Shown here: piece by piece, positions 1 to 11,550 of the stretch
Layout of the letters: every line of letters begins with the position of its first letter
Numbering within the stretch: position 1 is the first letter of the stretch
NCBI GenBank assembly: GCA_047967505.1
Contig: CM106540.1
Source of the DNA: Dipteris shenzhenensis
Taxonomy: Eukaryota; Polypodiophyta; Polypodiopsida; Gleicheniales
Length of the DNA: 64,000 nucleotides
Reading direction: 5' to 3' (one strand)
Notes under the pieces: model-generated
Database searches by the model: none
What the model was told of the DNA's origin: nothing
What the model saw: the letters and a program-made list of their open reading frames with translations, nothing else
Made by a program: the position numbers and the translations under genes

Positions 1-1
1 G

Positions 2-1108
2 GATCTGTTTGACGATCTGGAAGATGAATATGTATCCACCATTGAAATGGTGGATATGAGAGGCTCCAAGGGGGGGAAGATGAAAGAAGATGAAGCTATT
101 TATGTTCACAGGATGCAAGATTGCAAGGGTGAGCCTCCAGATTCGGAGGAGTACCGTAAGAGCGAAGATTTGCAAGATGAAGCTCATGTTCATGGATATG
201 AACGTGGATGGGTTGGATTACCCATTTGGGATCCGGAACCGGAAGGTTGGGAGGATCTGCTGGATAGCCGGGAGCTGCTGGATGTGCAGCTGAAAGAAAA
301 GAAGCCGCTGAATTTGCAGCGTGAGGAACATGAGGAGCTGCGGATGCAACGGATTGCTAGAGCAGCGGATGCTGCGGAAACTGGAAATGGAAATTCGATG
401 GCTGAATTTGTAACGGCCGGAAGGAGGACAAGTGCAACGGAAGGTGAGCCTGTTGTGTGTGACCTGCGGGATACTCGGATGAGTGGGCAGGGGGATTACA
501 TGCTAGATGCTCGGATGGATGAGCAGGATGCCGCTTGGATGAGCGGGGTTATTCCAGTATTCGGACAGTTTGTGGATTCAGCTTGGTTCGATGGATTGCT
601 GGAGGATGACGGTATGCCGACCCAGGATGATATTCTTGGTGAGGTGAATGCGGCATGGTTTGATACCTTGCTGGAGGACAATCTTGATTTGCATGTGGAG
701 CAGGTTGTTCAGGTTGCGGATCTTGATTCTTCCTTGATGGATGATTCGACTATCCATGAGTTCTTTATGCATATGTTGCGGAGTTATTTTTCATGGTACT
801 ATGGTGATGGTATTTCGCCATGTATTTCATCGTTACGAGTTCGAGGTGATGTGTTCTTTCGAGCACAGGTAGCAGTTGCTGGAGCGTCATCGACATATTT
901 TTCGTATTGGCATGGACGTGCCTATGATGTCCACACTCCGTGCCGGTGGAGTGGGGACCTCTTGATTACTTCATGGTTCTATATTTTTATTTTGTATGAT
1001 CATGAGTGGATGATATTATATTATATGGGTTCCCAGCCCTGGCATGTTGCCATAAAGTGGTGGCACTGTATTATTTACACTCACATGATTCTATGCACTA
1101 TAGGGTAG
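2..1108 (+). CDS. Acidic ORF entering from the left edge, unrecognised
   Basis: The frame is open from base 2, so the start probably lies outside the window; the first ATG inside is at 47 and gives 353 residues. The product is rich in Asp, Glu and Met up to about residue 245. It has an imperfect internal repeat, AWFDGLLEDD at 179-188 and AWFDTLLEDN at 203-212, with looser relatives at 68-74 and 161-167. After about residue 250 the composition becomes aromatic and hydrophobic and looks like non-coding read-through. No enzyme motif or family was recognised. Because an LTR-like stretch with a poly(A) signal follows, it may be the 3' coding end of a retroelement polyprotein, but that is inference. 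A host acidic protein is the alternative. Confidence 0.35.
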   Translation, partial: DLFDDLEDEYVSTIEMVDMRGSKGGKMKEDEAIYVHRMQDCKGEPPDSEEYRKSEDLQDEAHVHGYERGWVGLPIWDPEPEGWEDLLDSRELLDVQLKEKKPLNLQREEHEELRMQRIARAADAAETGNGNSMAEFVTAGRRTSATEGEPVVCDLRDTRMSGQGDYMLDARMDEQDAAWMSGVIPVFGQFVDSAWFDGLLEDDGMPTQDDILGEVNAAWFDTLLEDNLDLHVEQVVQVADLDSSLMDDSTIHEFFMHMLRSYFSWYYGDGISPCISSLRVRGDVFFRAQVAVAGASSTYFSYWHGRAYDVHTPCRWSGDLLITSWFYIFILYDHEWMILYYMGSQPWHVAIKWWHCIIYTHMILCTIG

Positions 1109-1462
1109 TTTCTATTTATGGCACTGTATTCAGTTTGACATTTGGTGCTTGTGTGGGTTCGTGTAGGCGAATTCTAAATTCGACCCACCGGGTGTGCCAA
1201 GTGTTAAGCGCATGTGTGCACATACACCTTAGGATTAAAGGGGTAGGCACTTTAGGGTAAATTTACATAGGGTCATGACGGTTGGCTGTTCTTGATCTTG
1301 GGGGGCAGTTATGTGTTTCTTGGTCAGAGATTGTATTCTCTCTCTCGCGTATGGAGCATGGAGCAAGACACCAGCATTTTTCGGTTCTATGTCTCTTCTC
1401 TTGTGTCATGCATGAATGAATAAAGCTATTTTCTGTTGAGGGAAGGCTTTTTCCCCACAACA
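963..1462 (+). mobile_element. Possible LTR (3' end of a retroelement)
   Basis: A purine-rich run, GGTGGAGTGGGGA, lies just before 963 and could be a polypurine tract. The stretch then begins TG and can be closed at a CA at 1462. AATAAAG at about 1419 could be a poly(A) signal. No partner LTR or target duplication is visible, so the limits are guesses. Confidence 0.25.
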
Positions 1463-1464
1463 GA

Positions 1465-1501
<37 letters not shown>
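1462..1501. repeat. (GA)n microsatellite
   Basis: About 40 bases of GA dinucleotide with one GACA interruption, directly after the possible LTR end. Confidence 0.9.
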
Positions 1502-1599
1502 GTGTTGAGAGAATATGAAAAAAGAGAAACATGTTTGTATTATTACAAAATTTGTAAATATTACATAATTTTAGTAGCCTTGGGCGCTATCTACAGTTA

Positions 1600-1890
1600 G
1601 TCGTTTGCATCTTGAGGTGCAGTCTTGAGCCCTATGTACAAAATTTGGCCGTTTGCATCCAAAGGTGCAACCTTGAGCCCTATTTACAAAATTTTAGCTG
1701 TTTGCATCCCTTAGTGCATTGCGAAGGAGGTCCGACATAAAATATGGCACCTCCAATTCTAAAGGAATACTGGCCTTCCTTGCAAGCCTTTGAAGGAGGT
1801 CGGACATAAATAAGGCCATTAGTGGAGCTCCAATCTAAAGGAAATAAGTACTGACCTACCATGGAAGCGTTTAAAACAAGTTGAACATAA
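1600..1890. repeat. Two neighbouring tandem repeats (48 bp and about 69 bp units)
   Basis: Units starting at 1600, 1648 and 1697 share GTTTGCATC and CTTGAGCCCTAT, with a period of 48-49 bp and 2.4 copies. Directly after, units starting at 1723, 1792 and about 1873 share GAAGGAGGTC followed by GACATAAA, with periods of 69 and about 81 bp. Confidence 0.7.
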
Positions 1891-1899
1891 ATAAATAGG

Positions 1900-3630
1900 G
1901 ACACTAACAAGCATAAGGGACAAAGCGAGCAAACCCTTCCAAAAAAATGTGAACTCCTTCATAAACGACTGGATGGGGTCCATAGAAAAAAACTAAATGT
2001 AGGTTGTTTGTGTTCATCTCTGTCAACTCCTTGATCTTGAGACCACTCAGGAACCGCTATTGAACACAAAGCCTGAACACAAACATGACATTAAAATTTT
2101 GAGCAATGCAATGTGGCCACCTTGAAGGAAGAAGAATGTAGAATAGCGATGATGTTGGTATAAGAACTAGGTGTCAACACAAGAGCAGATATGGCAAATG
2201 GGGGAGCAATGGAGAAATAGGTGATGAGCAGTGTAGAAATAAAATTATGTATGGCAACTAGGGGAGAAGATGAGAAGTGGAAAATAGCGATTGAGAAAGA
2301 GGGTTAGTGGAGAAATAGAATTTCGAATGGCGAACATGGGAGCTGATGAGTAGTGGATAAATAGTGTTAGATCTTAGCATTAGATGCGTGAAGATGAGGG
2401 CACTCTTTTATACTTGTATCTAAGTATTTGGCATGTCTGAAAAATCATCATTGGTCTTAAAACAATCAAAGTGGTCTTTGAATTAATTGCATGCTAGGCT
2501 TCGTGGCATGTCCAATTGATTATGATTTGCCTTTAATCAATCAATCATGTGTCCAATGCATGCTAGCCAAGTGGACTCATGCACAACGCAAGGAGTGTGT
2601 AAGGGGGGTGTCAAACTGTAGCCATGATGACAACTACCGGACTAATTACCAAGTTCATAGTCATACAGTAAGTAGCTGTCATGCATTGGATGTAAGGGGG
2701 AATGTGACAAATCACAATTTAAGAATGTAATGATGATTTGAATCATGATGACAACCACTAGGCTTGCATGTAGAGTAAGTAGAGTGAGCAGCTAGTTGCT
2801 AGTCCCGATGACAACCACCATTAGGCTTGCATGCAAAGTCAGTAGAGTGGGCCATTGCAGTCACGATTGCATATGAGTAAGTAGAGTGAGTAGCTAATTA
2901 TTACCAATCACCCAAGCTTAATTTGATGGCCCAACCATTGGGAATAGATCCACCTAGATGGCATTAGACACAAGTATATGGCTCAAATTGAGTTTGTGCA
3001 AGCGTGGCATCAATTTAAGAATATAACGATGAATCAAATTGTATCCACAATGACAATCACCAGGAAACCAATCAAAATTCGAGCCGTATACTCGCGTCCA
3101 ATGCATGCCAGCCAGTTACTTACTCTACATGCAAGCCCGGTGATAATTTTACTTAAATTGACGCCACCCTTGTAGAATCCCTTGCACTCAGCCGTCTTAC
3201 TCCCTAGCACACTCACTTGTACTCCCTTGCACTCAGCCATCTTGCACCTTCCATCCCTTTTTGCAACTTCTATCTCGTCTCACAATGGATCTCTTTAGGC
3301 ACAACAGGGGTTGTTAGTTCGGCGAGCTTCAAGCTTTCGAGCTTATGTTGACAAGCGGGTCCCATTTACATTGACAAAGCCTTATTATAGAAGCTAGCAA
3401 AGCACCATAGTTTGGTTGATAAACTATGCTTTCTAGCTAGCTCTACAAATAGATTAGCCAAGGTTTGCTTCATCTCATTCAGTTGTAGATTGCATTTACC
3501 AAAGCTTTTATCTCACCACAAATAAGTGTGAATAAGATAGACTGAAGTCCTTATTTTTATGTCTCATAGAATTTCAATGAGCCTGGCAATTGCTTCATCC
3601 ACAAGCTTCATGTGGAGCCCATTAAGGGCT
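1900..3630. other. Gene-free stretch with short direct repeats
   Basis: No convincing coding frame. Two 60-bp direct repeats start at 2747 and 2807 (GATGACAACCAC then GGCTTGCATG). Related pieces recur near 3045-3145. Confidence 0.5.
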
Positions 3631-3638
3631 TCCACGAT

Positions 3639-4899
3639 TCATCCTGCATATTGCTTGGTGATGATGTTTACTCTCATAACCCCATCTAAAATAGGTGTGA
3701 CTGTTGTCTCTGTTTTACCCAAGTGCGAATTCTGAGGGTGTTGGTCACCTACAGTCATGTCGTTGTAGCATAGGCATTCACAATCAACTACTTCGTGTGT
3801 GACCAAGAATTGGCATTTTAGAGGATTCAAAGAGATTCCATACTCCCTACATTTTTTAAGAACTTCTTCAAGGCATTTTAAGTGATCCTTTTTTCCTGAG
3901 TGTATGCACAAGTCATCGAGGAAGACTTGTAGGAACTTGTTGAGATATTCCTTGAAGGTGGTGTGCATTACCCTTTGAAAAGTAGATGGGGCATTGCATA
4001 AGCCAAATGGCATGACTCTATATGCAAAAATGCCCCACTCTATGGCAAACGCTGTCTTTGCCAGATCTTAAGGTTTGTACTTAGTTGTACCCATTGAACC
4101 CATCCAAGAAGCTATACACTTCAGATCCTGCTACCCTTTCTAAAACTGTTTCAGTCAATGGTAGGGGATAATGATCTCTGATTGTTGCTGCATTGACATT
4201 CTTGAGATTCACACATATTCTAAGATTCTTGTTTTTCTTAGGAACAATCACAATTTGGGACACCCAATCGGTACGCTCGATCTCATAAATGAAACCAGCA
4301 TCCAATAATTTTTCAAGTTCTTCATAGACATGGATGCTAGGATTTGTCTTGTAAGGCCCACATACCTTTGGTTTGGATCCTTCCCTTACCATGGCATGTA
4401 CTATAACTTCTGGGGAAATCCCTTTCATTTCTTTGTAGGACCAAGCCATGCAATCTCTATATTCCATTAGCAATGCTTTCAATTCTTTTTCTTCTTCTAG
4501 AGTGAGCTGTTCACCAATGTATATAGGCTTTTCTTCTTCACCGTCCAAGGCAAGATTCAGTTTTCTTATCTTGGCTGGTCCTTCATAAACTACAGTATCC
4601 TCAATATTCTCAGTTTCTTTGAGCTCTGATTCCCTAACTGGCCTAGGCATTGCTATTGTTGCTTCTCCTCTAGTGTAGTTTTTAAAGTAATCGGGAACTT
4701 CCCTTTGGACTTCATGGCACTTTGAGGTGCTTGCTTGGCTGCTAGCTCTACTGGAATATATTTGGTCCAATTCACCTCTATTCCCTTGTTCTTCTTTTTT
4801 GTTACTATTCACCATTTCACTCTTCATTCTCACATTGGGTTTGAACTTTCTAAGGTTTTTGCTTTGTGAGACCAGTGATGGATTTTCAATAGGAGTCAC
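3639..4899 (-). pseudogene. Ty3/gypsy reverse transcriptase remnant
   Basis: Two minus-strand frames, 4899-4081 and 4013-3639, together cover the RT domain. The first contains the N-terminal signature around LRICVNLKNVNAAT, with DHYPLPL after it and YSFLDGFNGYN at its end, which is RT motif A with the catalytic Asp in FLDG. The second opens with MPFGLCNAPSTFQRVM, the hallmark of gypsy RT, and has FLDDLCIHS at the position of the YVDD catalytic box. The join between them, near 4014-4080, is broken. After about 3730 the similarity stops and the frame drifts. In a live element this enzyme copies RNA into DNA; here it cannot be made intact. Confidence 0.85.
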
Positions 4900-5640
4900 A
4901 CATCAGCTTTTGTTTCCATATCCCAATCTCGGCACCATAGCCTTCTATTATGGACTCTTCAAGGTCACTGTCCCATTCGATGCCTGTCATGAAGACTGGA
5001 ATTTCCACTACTTTTGATTCATCGTCCCAGATTGGTGCTTCTAGTTGTATCATTTGGGCATCCACATCTGGCAACATTAGATGTGTTGTTTTACAATTAT
5101 CTATTATAGCCAATGCCTGTATCCAATTATTGATGTCACTTTGTGTATCTCCTTCTATGGGCTTAAGTGCATTGGTAGGTACAGGGGATGCATGACTGGT
5201 GGCGGTAGTGGAAAAAGTGTCTTCAACATTTCTAGGAATAGTGGGTTTGATTTCTCTTGTTTCCAGATTTATCTTCACAATGATTTCTCTATTTTGGATA
5301 GTGATCCTATCAGTGCCCCAATCATGGAGTACCGATGCTTCCCGAAGCCATGGTCTTGCCAACAATATCTAGTATGCTGTAGTGCCCTTGTGAAGATCCA
5401 AGATAGTAAATTGGAGCGTGAATCTTACTCCAGCAATTTTTGTTGACACATTGTCAACGATACCCAATGGCTTCATTTTCATGTGGTTAGCTAGGCTGAC
5501 GTTAAATGTGGCCTTCTGCATTGGAGGTAGGCCCCATTCTTCATATAGCTCTCTTTCCAGAATGTTTACTCCAGTTCCACTGTCTCTACTATTGCCGAGT
5601 ATTGACCAAAGGCTTTATGCTCCAGCGGGATGGTTACATT
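4886..5640 (-). pseudogene. Retropepsin-like aspartic protease remnant
   Basis: On the minus strand the codons at 5584-5576 read Asp-Ser-Gly followed by TGVNIL, the active-site form of a retroviral-type aspartic protease. The same frame continues through a Leu- and Val-rich stretch to LARPWLREA near 5360, resembling the conserved region that closes the protease fold. One in-frame stop interrupts the frame near 5367. The piece sits between the knuckle region and RT, where gypsy proteases belong. Confidence 0.7.
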
Positions 5641-5683
5641 TTTTCTAGCACCGAATTTTACTGAAATTATCTTTTCCTCTTCT

Positions 5684-6193
5684 TCAGGTAACACATCTTT
5701 TTAGTTTTAGCATTGGGGCTTCCTTGGCTTTTTGAGTGGCACTTTCCATGGATGTGCTAGGCATGGTCTCACTATGTTGTGGGATTGGCATGGCTTGTTT
5801 TGCCAGAGGACTCTTTGCTTTTTGAGCGGAAAGGAGTTTTTGTCGTGCTGTTTCTTTCTCTTGTCTTGTTATGATCAAGACTAGGTGTGATGCCACACTT
5901 TGTGTTGCCACACCGTGATTTTCCACACATATCATCCCTAGGGGTACATCAGGTTTTACTTCCGTGGTTGGTTGAGGCTTTGTTCTTAGTGGGCAATCCA
6001 TGCAAGCATGCCCAACTCCGCATTCCTTGCACACAGGAGGTTGGAATGAAATGGGGTTACCCTTGTGTGGGCATTCTGCGATGCACTGGTTTTCTCCACA
6101 ACCAAAACACTTAATGGGTGTTTGATATGTTGTGGGCCTTACTTGATTAGCATACACCAAGATGAGTCCTTCGGCACCATCTGTGTAGTACAT
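5684..6193 (-). pseudogene. Gag nucleocapsid-like zinc-knuckle region
   Basis: The minus-strand frame (about 169 residues) has two cysteine clusters: CFGCGENQCIAEC, where the usual His is replaced, and CKECGVGHACMDC, a Cys-Cys-His-Cys arrangement with irregular spacing. Such knuckles bind the packaged RNA in Gag. The rest is rich in Lys, Pro and Ser. The altered spacing fits a decayed copy. Confidence 0.6.
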
Positions 6194-6745
6194 ATGGTAT
6201 TCTCATACTCATAGTGAGATTCCAGCTCTTCAGGTCGGAGTTGTTGCACCAGAACTACTGGAGCAAGATTCGGATCTCATGGATATTGCAGAGGATTGGG
6301 ATTCCTCATTAGTTGAGGAACTTGTGCATTAGGTGCCAGTGCCGGTTGTCTGTACACTAGGATTTGCAACTATTGGTATTATTGGGGCCGGGGTTATTCT
6401 ACCCTCATATTATAGAAACAAGTATTCACATCATGCCCTACAACATTGCAAATGGGACACCATAACCATGGGGGTTGAGCCACTTCTGGTGGGTATAGTC
6501 TGCTCCATAAGATTGGGCATTCATTGGCTATATGGTTGGCCATACAATGTGGGCAACCAACATTTTCTCTCCATGGGTATTGTGGTGGCTAAGAGACACA
6601 CTACTTTTGCTTGATGGCCTGCATCATTTCATCTTTTACTCTTAGGGCCATGGCTTCCACTCTGTCCTTGGTGGTGCGATCTTTGTTGGAAGTGCTTCCC
6701 TTCTTTGAAGATTTCTTGTCGTGTTGACTTGATTTATAGCCATCA

Positions 6746-7445
6746 TCATTGTCGGCTGTTAGAATCTATCATGTCGTCCTCAATGTCAATTGCAGCTTCA
6801 TGAGTGTCACTGAAATGTGCATAGTTGCTAACTTTTTTCATATCCTTTCGAATGGATTTTTTCAGGCTAGAGATGAACCATGCTATGAGGTACTTGTCGT
6901 TCGGACGGGGATCACACTTTGCTTTTAGTCTTTTCATTCTTCTTAGTATGTTCTGACCTTTTCTTTCTTGGGCATATCTATATTGCCTAGTTGTAATGCG
7001 AGGTCATGTTTGGAATCTTCTTCTAAACTGCTTAGATAGCAGTCCCATGTGGCTCTTTCCTCTACGAGAAGGTCGAGGTACTATTCCAAAGCCTCATCGA
7101 TTAGGGCCATTGGGAACCAGGCGGATTTGACTGGTTGCCTCCAGCACAACATGCTGCGTCAAAGAGTTGAAGGAACTTGGCGGGGTCCCCTCATCCATTG
7201 TACTTTGGCATTTCCAATTTACCAAAGTGTCATTTGCCATTGTTATTTTTGTTGCGATTGGGTTGTTCTTTAAGGTGTTCTGAACGATGTTGATCTTCGC
7301 TACTTATTTCTTCTTTAATTGTTATGTCCTCCAGGCTGCTTGTTGATGGTGAGAGGTTGAATTCTGGAAGAGTGTCGAGGGTTGAAGAAAGCTCATGAAA
7401 GTATGCAGGGGCTAGTCTTCGTCTAGATTTGAGGTGCATACGCAA
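6746..7445 (-). pseudogene. Gag capsid-region remnant
   Basis: The minus-strand frame 6937-6746 includes RPNDKYLIAWFISSLKK, which matches the core of plant retrotransposon gag domains (a Trp-Phe-x-x-x-Leu box followed by a basic helix). A second piece, 7445-7230, is charged and Ser/Glu rich and could be the Gag N-terminus. The segment between them is out of frame. Confidence 0.55.
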
Positions 7446-8390
7446 TGCTTAAGTGTATTCTTTAATTGAGTGCTTTTGATTTTGAAATTCACAATTGATT
7501 TTGACCTTCATAGCCCGATAATGGCAAAAAATATGCAATCGACGAGTCAAAATCAGTTCCTACGTAATGGTGACTACCAAGATTGAAAATGATGATAAAA
7601 AGAATTGAAAATTAACGTGTGAGATAGGATATTGCGTGAGTGAATCTTGGTGTCAACTGGGTGTGATTTGGTCTTCAAACGGCCATGATACGGGCTCGCA
7701 AAGGAGTAAAGATGTTAGGGGCATTAGAGATGCGTGAGTGTAGTAGGGGCCATCATGTTAAAAATGTGCCTAGGATTGTTCCACATGAGTGAGAAAATGT
7801 GCCGGTGCAGACGGATTGTCAATCGAAGGTCATGGTGGAATCTTATTAGCGAAATAGTGCAAAAAAGGGGCCCACATGGGGGCACAATTTGACGAGTGTT
7901 ATGGATGCCTAAATGATGTGGGATTGGCTGAAAAAAGTTCCCGTAGCTCAATGGTTTTGTGTGTGAATGTGTGGTTCAATCTCGGTCCAATTCAGGTCCC
8001 AAACAGATGAGATATGGAGGGTTAAATTGGGGTGAATTGTGGCCCTTGGGGGGTCCCAAGCTTTTGGTGTGAAGGGTCCCTAGACTTAAAGATTCCCTTA
8101 GTTAGAAGAGAACCAACCCTTTAGTTTAACTAACTACTAGTCAAGTCAGTTACTCTAACTAGGTCAAGTCAGTTACCCTAACTAACCTAACTAATGTGCT
8201 ACTAACTAACCTAACTAATGTGCTACTAACTACAGTTAGACTAACTCAGGTAACTAATCACAATTAAACTAACCTAGTATCTTACTAACCTAACCCACTA
8301 ATGTAAGTTAAATATAACCTAACTTAGGTTAGAACTAACCTAACATGGGTTAAAGTGACCTAACTAAGGCTAATTTAGTTTAGGGTTAGG
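7446..8390. repeat. Gene-free, with CTAAC-rich tandem repeats at its right end
   Basis: 7446-8090 holds no gene I can support. From about 8110 to 8390 short units built on CTAACTAACCTAACTAATGTG and close variants repeat with periods of roughly 20-26 bp. The motif is not the plant telomere repeat TTTAGGG. Confidence 0.6.
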
Positions 8391-9400
8391 TTTTTTTTTT
8401 TTTGAAGAAGGGGGGGGGGCGGTGGCGGGCGGTGGCTGAGGTGTAGAGGGGGGAGAGGGGGGGGGGTAGTGGAGATGCAGATGCAGGAGGGGGCAGGAGG
8501 AGCGCGAAAGTAAAGAGGGGGGTGGAGGGTAGGAGGGGAGGTGGCTTTGGAGGGAAGGCCTAATAGGCCTAGTGGCAAAGGGTGGCCGAGCTAATGGGCA
8601 CCACCGCATGGCGTGCCTATCAGGTGGGCGAGCTACCCTTAGGCAGCCAAGGCCTTCGAGTTAGGTAGGGAGGGGAGCGGGGGGGGAAGGAGGGGGGGGA
8701 GAGTGGGGGGGAGAAGAGGGGGGGGAGGAAGGGGGGGGGAGGGGGGGGTTTAGAGGTGGAGGTGGAGGGGGAGGGGATGGGGGTGGAGGTGAAGGTGGAG
8801 GTGGGGGGTGGAGGTGGAGGTGGAGATGGGGGGTGGAGGTGGAGATGGGGGGGTGGAGGTGGAGGGTGGTGGAGATGGGGGGTTGTGGGGGGAAGGGGGG
8901 AGGGGGGGGATGGGTGGAGGGAGGTGGAGGAGGGGGGGAAAGCGAAAAATGGGGGTGGTGGTGGAGGTGGGGGGGTGGAGGAGATGGGGGGGAAGAGAGG
9001 TAGAGAGATGGTGGAGTGGAGGGTGATGGGGGGTAGAGAGAGGTAGAGAGATGGTGGAGTGGAGGGTGTAGGAGATGGGGGGTGGAGGTGGAGGGGGAAA
9101 AGGGGAGATGGGGTGTAGAGAGAGGTAGAGAGATGGTGGAGTGGAGGGTGATGGAGATGGGGGTTGGAGGAGATGGGGGGAAAAGAGAGGTAGAGAGATG
9201 GTGGAGGGGAAAAGGATGGTTACCTTGAGTGGGGGGGATGGGGGATGGACGGAAAAAGTGGAGGTGGTGGGGAGGAAGATGATGGGAGGTGGAGATGGAG
9301 AAAGAAGTGGGGGGTGATAGAAAAAGTGGTGGTGGAGGGGGGTTTGACGGAAAAAGTGGTGGTGGTGGTGGTGTAAATGGTGGATGGAAGTTAGAGGATG
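8391..9400. repeat. 1-kb G-rich purine tract (GGTGGAGGTGGAGATGGGG type)
   Basis: The plus strand is almost entirely G, A and T in units built on GGTGGA and GATGGGG, with many runs of 4-9 G and nearly no C. A unit containing GTAGAGAGAGGTAGAGAGATGG recurs near 9000, 9035, 9115 and 9190. The long proline-rich minus-strand frame (9464-8661) is a by-product of this composition. The tract could form G-quadruplex or triplex structures. Confidence 0.85.
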
Positions 9401-9469
9401 GAAAATAGAGATAGATAGAAAATATGGAGGCTAAACAGAATTTGGAGAAGGAAGTGACTAGCAAAAGTG

Positions 9470-10190
9470 TGGGGAAAGAAGTGAGGGGGTTTGGTGTTAC
9501 TTTTACAGGATGTGGGGGGATTAAGGGTTAATTTTGGATTAATGTGATTTGTGATTTTGTAAATCAACATTATCCTTTTACATTATTTGGAAGCAATTTT
9601 TCACTCCTTTTCCTTGAGGGATGTACCTTGAATGCTTTTTTGAAGGGGGTTCTTTTCCACACATGCAAGCACGTGCTTCGCCTTCACTTCAGGTGCTAAT
9701 TATGAGTGGAGTGCATCATTGTAAATACCATAGGTATGAATTATAAATACCTTGGTATAGGGATAGAATGGTTTGAGAGATATATTATTTGCTTTATAAT
9801 TGGGAAAATAGAAATGAGTCATGTATTTTGAGTGGGCCAGATGACTGCATGGCCTCCATAATGTACTAGGATAATATGGAGAGCACATGCCAAGCACATG
9901 CAGGGCATGTGGAGGAGTGTGGAAGAGTGTAAAGTCAAGATAAATCCTTCTATAATTCCAAGGTGGTATATGGAGGATGTTGAAATATGGAAAAGAGAGG
10001 GTCCCTATGGGCTCCAAGGGAAAAGACTCTTGACTTTCTCAAATTTTAAAGAGTCATGAGGATCTTGTGATGGGACACTTGTCAAAATGTGCCCAAAAGG
10101 ACATTGGATGGTGACCCATGTCCTTATGTCACCAGGGGGTGAAGGAATCTACTGGTTGAAAATGTAACAAGGTGAAGGAAGGTGAGAATT
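9470..10190. other. No gene seen
   Basis: Ordinary AT-rich sequence without a supported coding frame. Confidence 0.4.
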
Positions 10191-10440
10191 GCTTTATAAA
10201 AAAGACCTCTCTCCTCCCTCTCCAGCATCTGGTTCTTCTCATTGTAGTTATGCCATCACTTGTATCTAGCTTTGCCTATCTCTTCCCTTCTCCCTAGAGC
10301 ATTAGGCTCTCACTTGGTATCCCTCTTCTGATGTTTTGAATAAAGTTCATGCTTCTTTTTCCTCATCCTTCTTCCAACTCCTCTCTCCTCGCTCTAAAGC
10401 TTAGTGTACCCACATGAGTCAGTCATTTCTAGATCTGTTT
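10191..10440 (+). mobile_element. LTR-like promoter and poly(A) segment
   Basis: TTTATAAAAAAG near 10192 resembles a TATA box. A pyrimidine-rich leader follows, and AATAAAG at about 10340 could be a poly(A) signal, the U3-R-U5 order of an LTR. It lies upstream of, and in the same direction as, the decayed gypsy element at 11.5-14.2 kb. No repeat partner confirms it. Confidence 0.35.
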
Positions 10441-10550
10441 TAAGGGTATTCTCTGTGCCCCTGGGCGACCTCAATTTGCCATGTATCTTGGAAGCTACTT
10501 CTCTGGTGAAGGAGATCGTTGCCCTTTCCGTAATTGCAATCGAGTATGGA

Positions 10551-10830
10551 CAATTTTGACAGTCTTCCATAAAATGGTCATAACTTTCTACTCCGAGCTC
10601 CGTTTTGAATGAAACTTATATCAAAATCTTCGTTTTTTCAAGATCTATCTACTGATGTATTCATATATTTGTTCCATTTAGTATAACAAAAGTTATTGTT
10701 GTCTGAGTGGTCGGGTCTGTTGTTTGGAGCAGTTTTGAGAACCTTTCATAAAACCATCATAACTTTTTATTCCAAGCTCCGTTTTAAATGAAACTGATAT
10801 CAGAATCTTTGTCTTTTTTAGATCTATATT
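10551..10830. repeat. Imperfect direct repeat, 178-bp period
   Basis: Segments starting at 10551 and 10729 share a block of about 85 bp containing CATAACTTT, AGCTCCGTTTT and GATCTAT. They differ at roughly one base in seven by eye. Confidence 0.75.
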
Positions 10831-11550
10831 TTACCCCAACCATCCCATTCAGCCAAATCAGCCCTATCAATTCATGCCTTTCACATCAGTTTACATTTTG
10901 TTGAGTCAAAAGATATTCTTCCAACAATGGCTCACCCTTACTTTTGGGGCTGACCGATTAGCTCAAATCAATGCTTTCCCTCAGCCTTTCTTATTTCCAA
11001 TGCTAGATTACAACCTCACCTTTGATGTCTATATCTTTGTTTTGATCTGAGAAGATAGAGAGTGAGTGTCTCTTTAAGCTTCATCTAATGCCCAAATCTC
11101 TTCTCTCTTCTTCAATTTGTGGGTTGAGATGTGACCAAAATCAAACCCCCAGTTTTATGTCACAATACTCATGATCAAATAGGTCAAAATGTTTAGTAAA
11201 TTCTCCAAGAACCTTGGAAGAAATTATTAATTCATTTTGGTAGAGATGATGAACCTTGTGAAAGAATCTCATATTCCACAGCCTGAAGTTTATCGGTTGA
11301 AAGAAACTTATGATTTCAGGAGATTTTTTAAAGTGGACCAAGTGAGAAATGTTGTACCACGAGATTGAATGACTTGATTTTTAGAATCAATTTCTCCCAA
11401 TAAAAAGGTAGATTAAAGAACATATATATGGTAAGCAACATGCCTCTTCTCTAGATGGGTGCCCATGGATGGCTTACAATTTTTGTTTTCCATGACAACA
11501 CCTTCCAATGAATGGTCAACCTCATCTTCTAAGAGCTGATTGAACAAAAA

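Larger units (their letters stand above)
3639..7445 (-). mobile_element. Decayed Ty3/gypsy retrotransposon, gag to reverse transcriptase
   Basis: Reading the minus strand from high to low coordinates gives gag pieces, a cysteine-rich knuckle region, a DSG protease and a reverse transcriptase, the normal gag-pol order of Ty3/gypsy elements. The frame is broken many times. RNase H and integrase are not found below 3639, so the element is 3' truncated or rearranged. No LTR pair was found. It carries no signs of recent activity. Confidence 0.85.

Noticed and set aside
8110-8390. Interstitial telomere array
   Set aside because: The units are CTAAC-rich but are not TTTAGGG or any regular 6-8 bp telomere repeat.
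8661-9464. 267-residue proline-rich (extensin-like) protein on the minus strand, with a hydrophobic start
   Set aside because: The frame arises from the CCA/CCC complement of the G-rich tract, both strands and several frames are equally open, and no extensin SPPPP-Tyr pattern is present.
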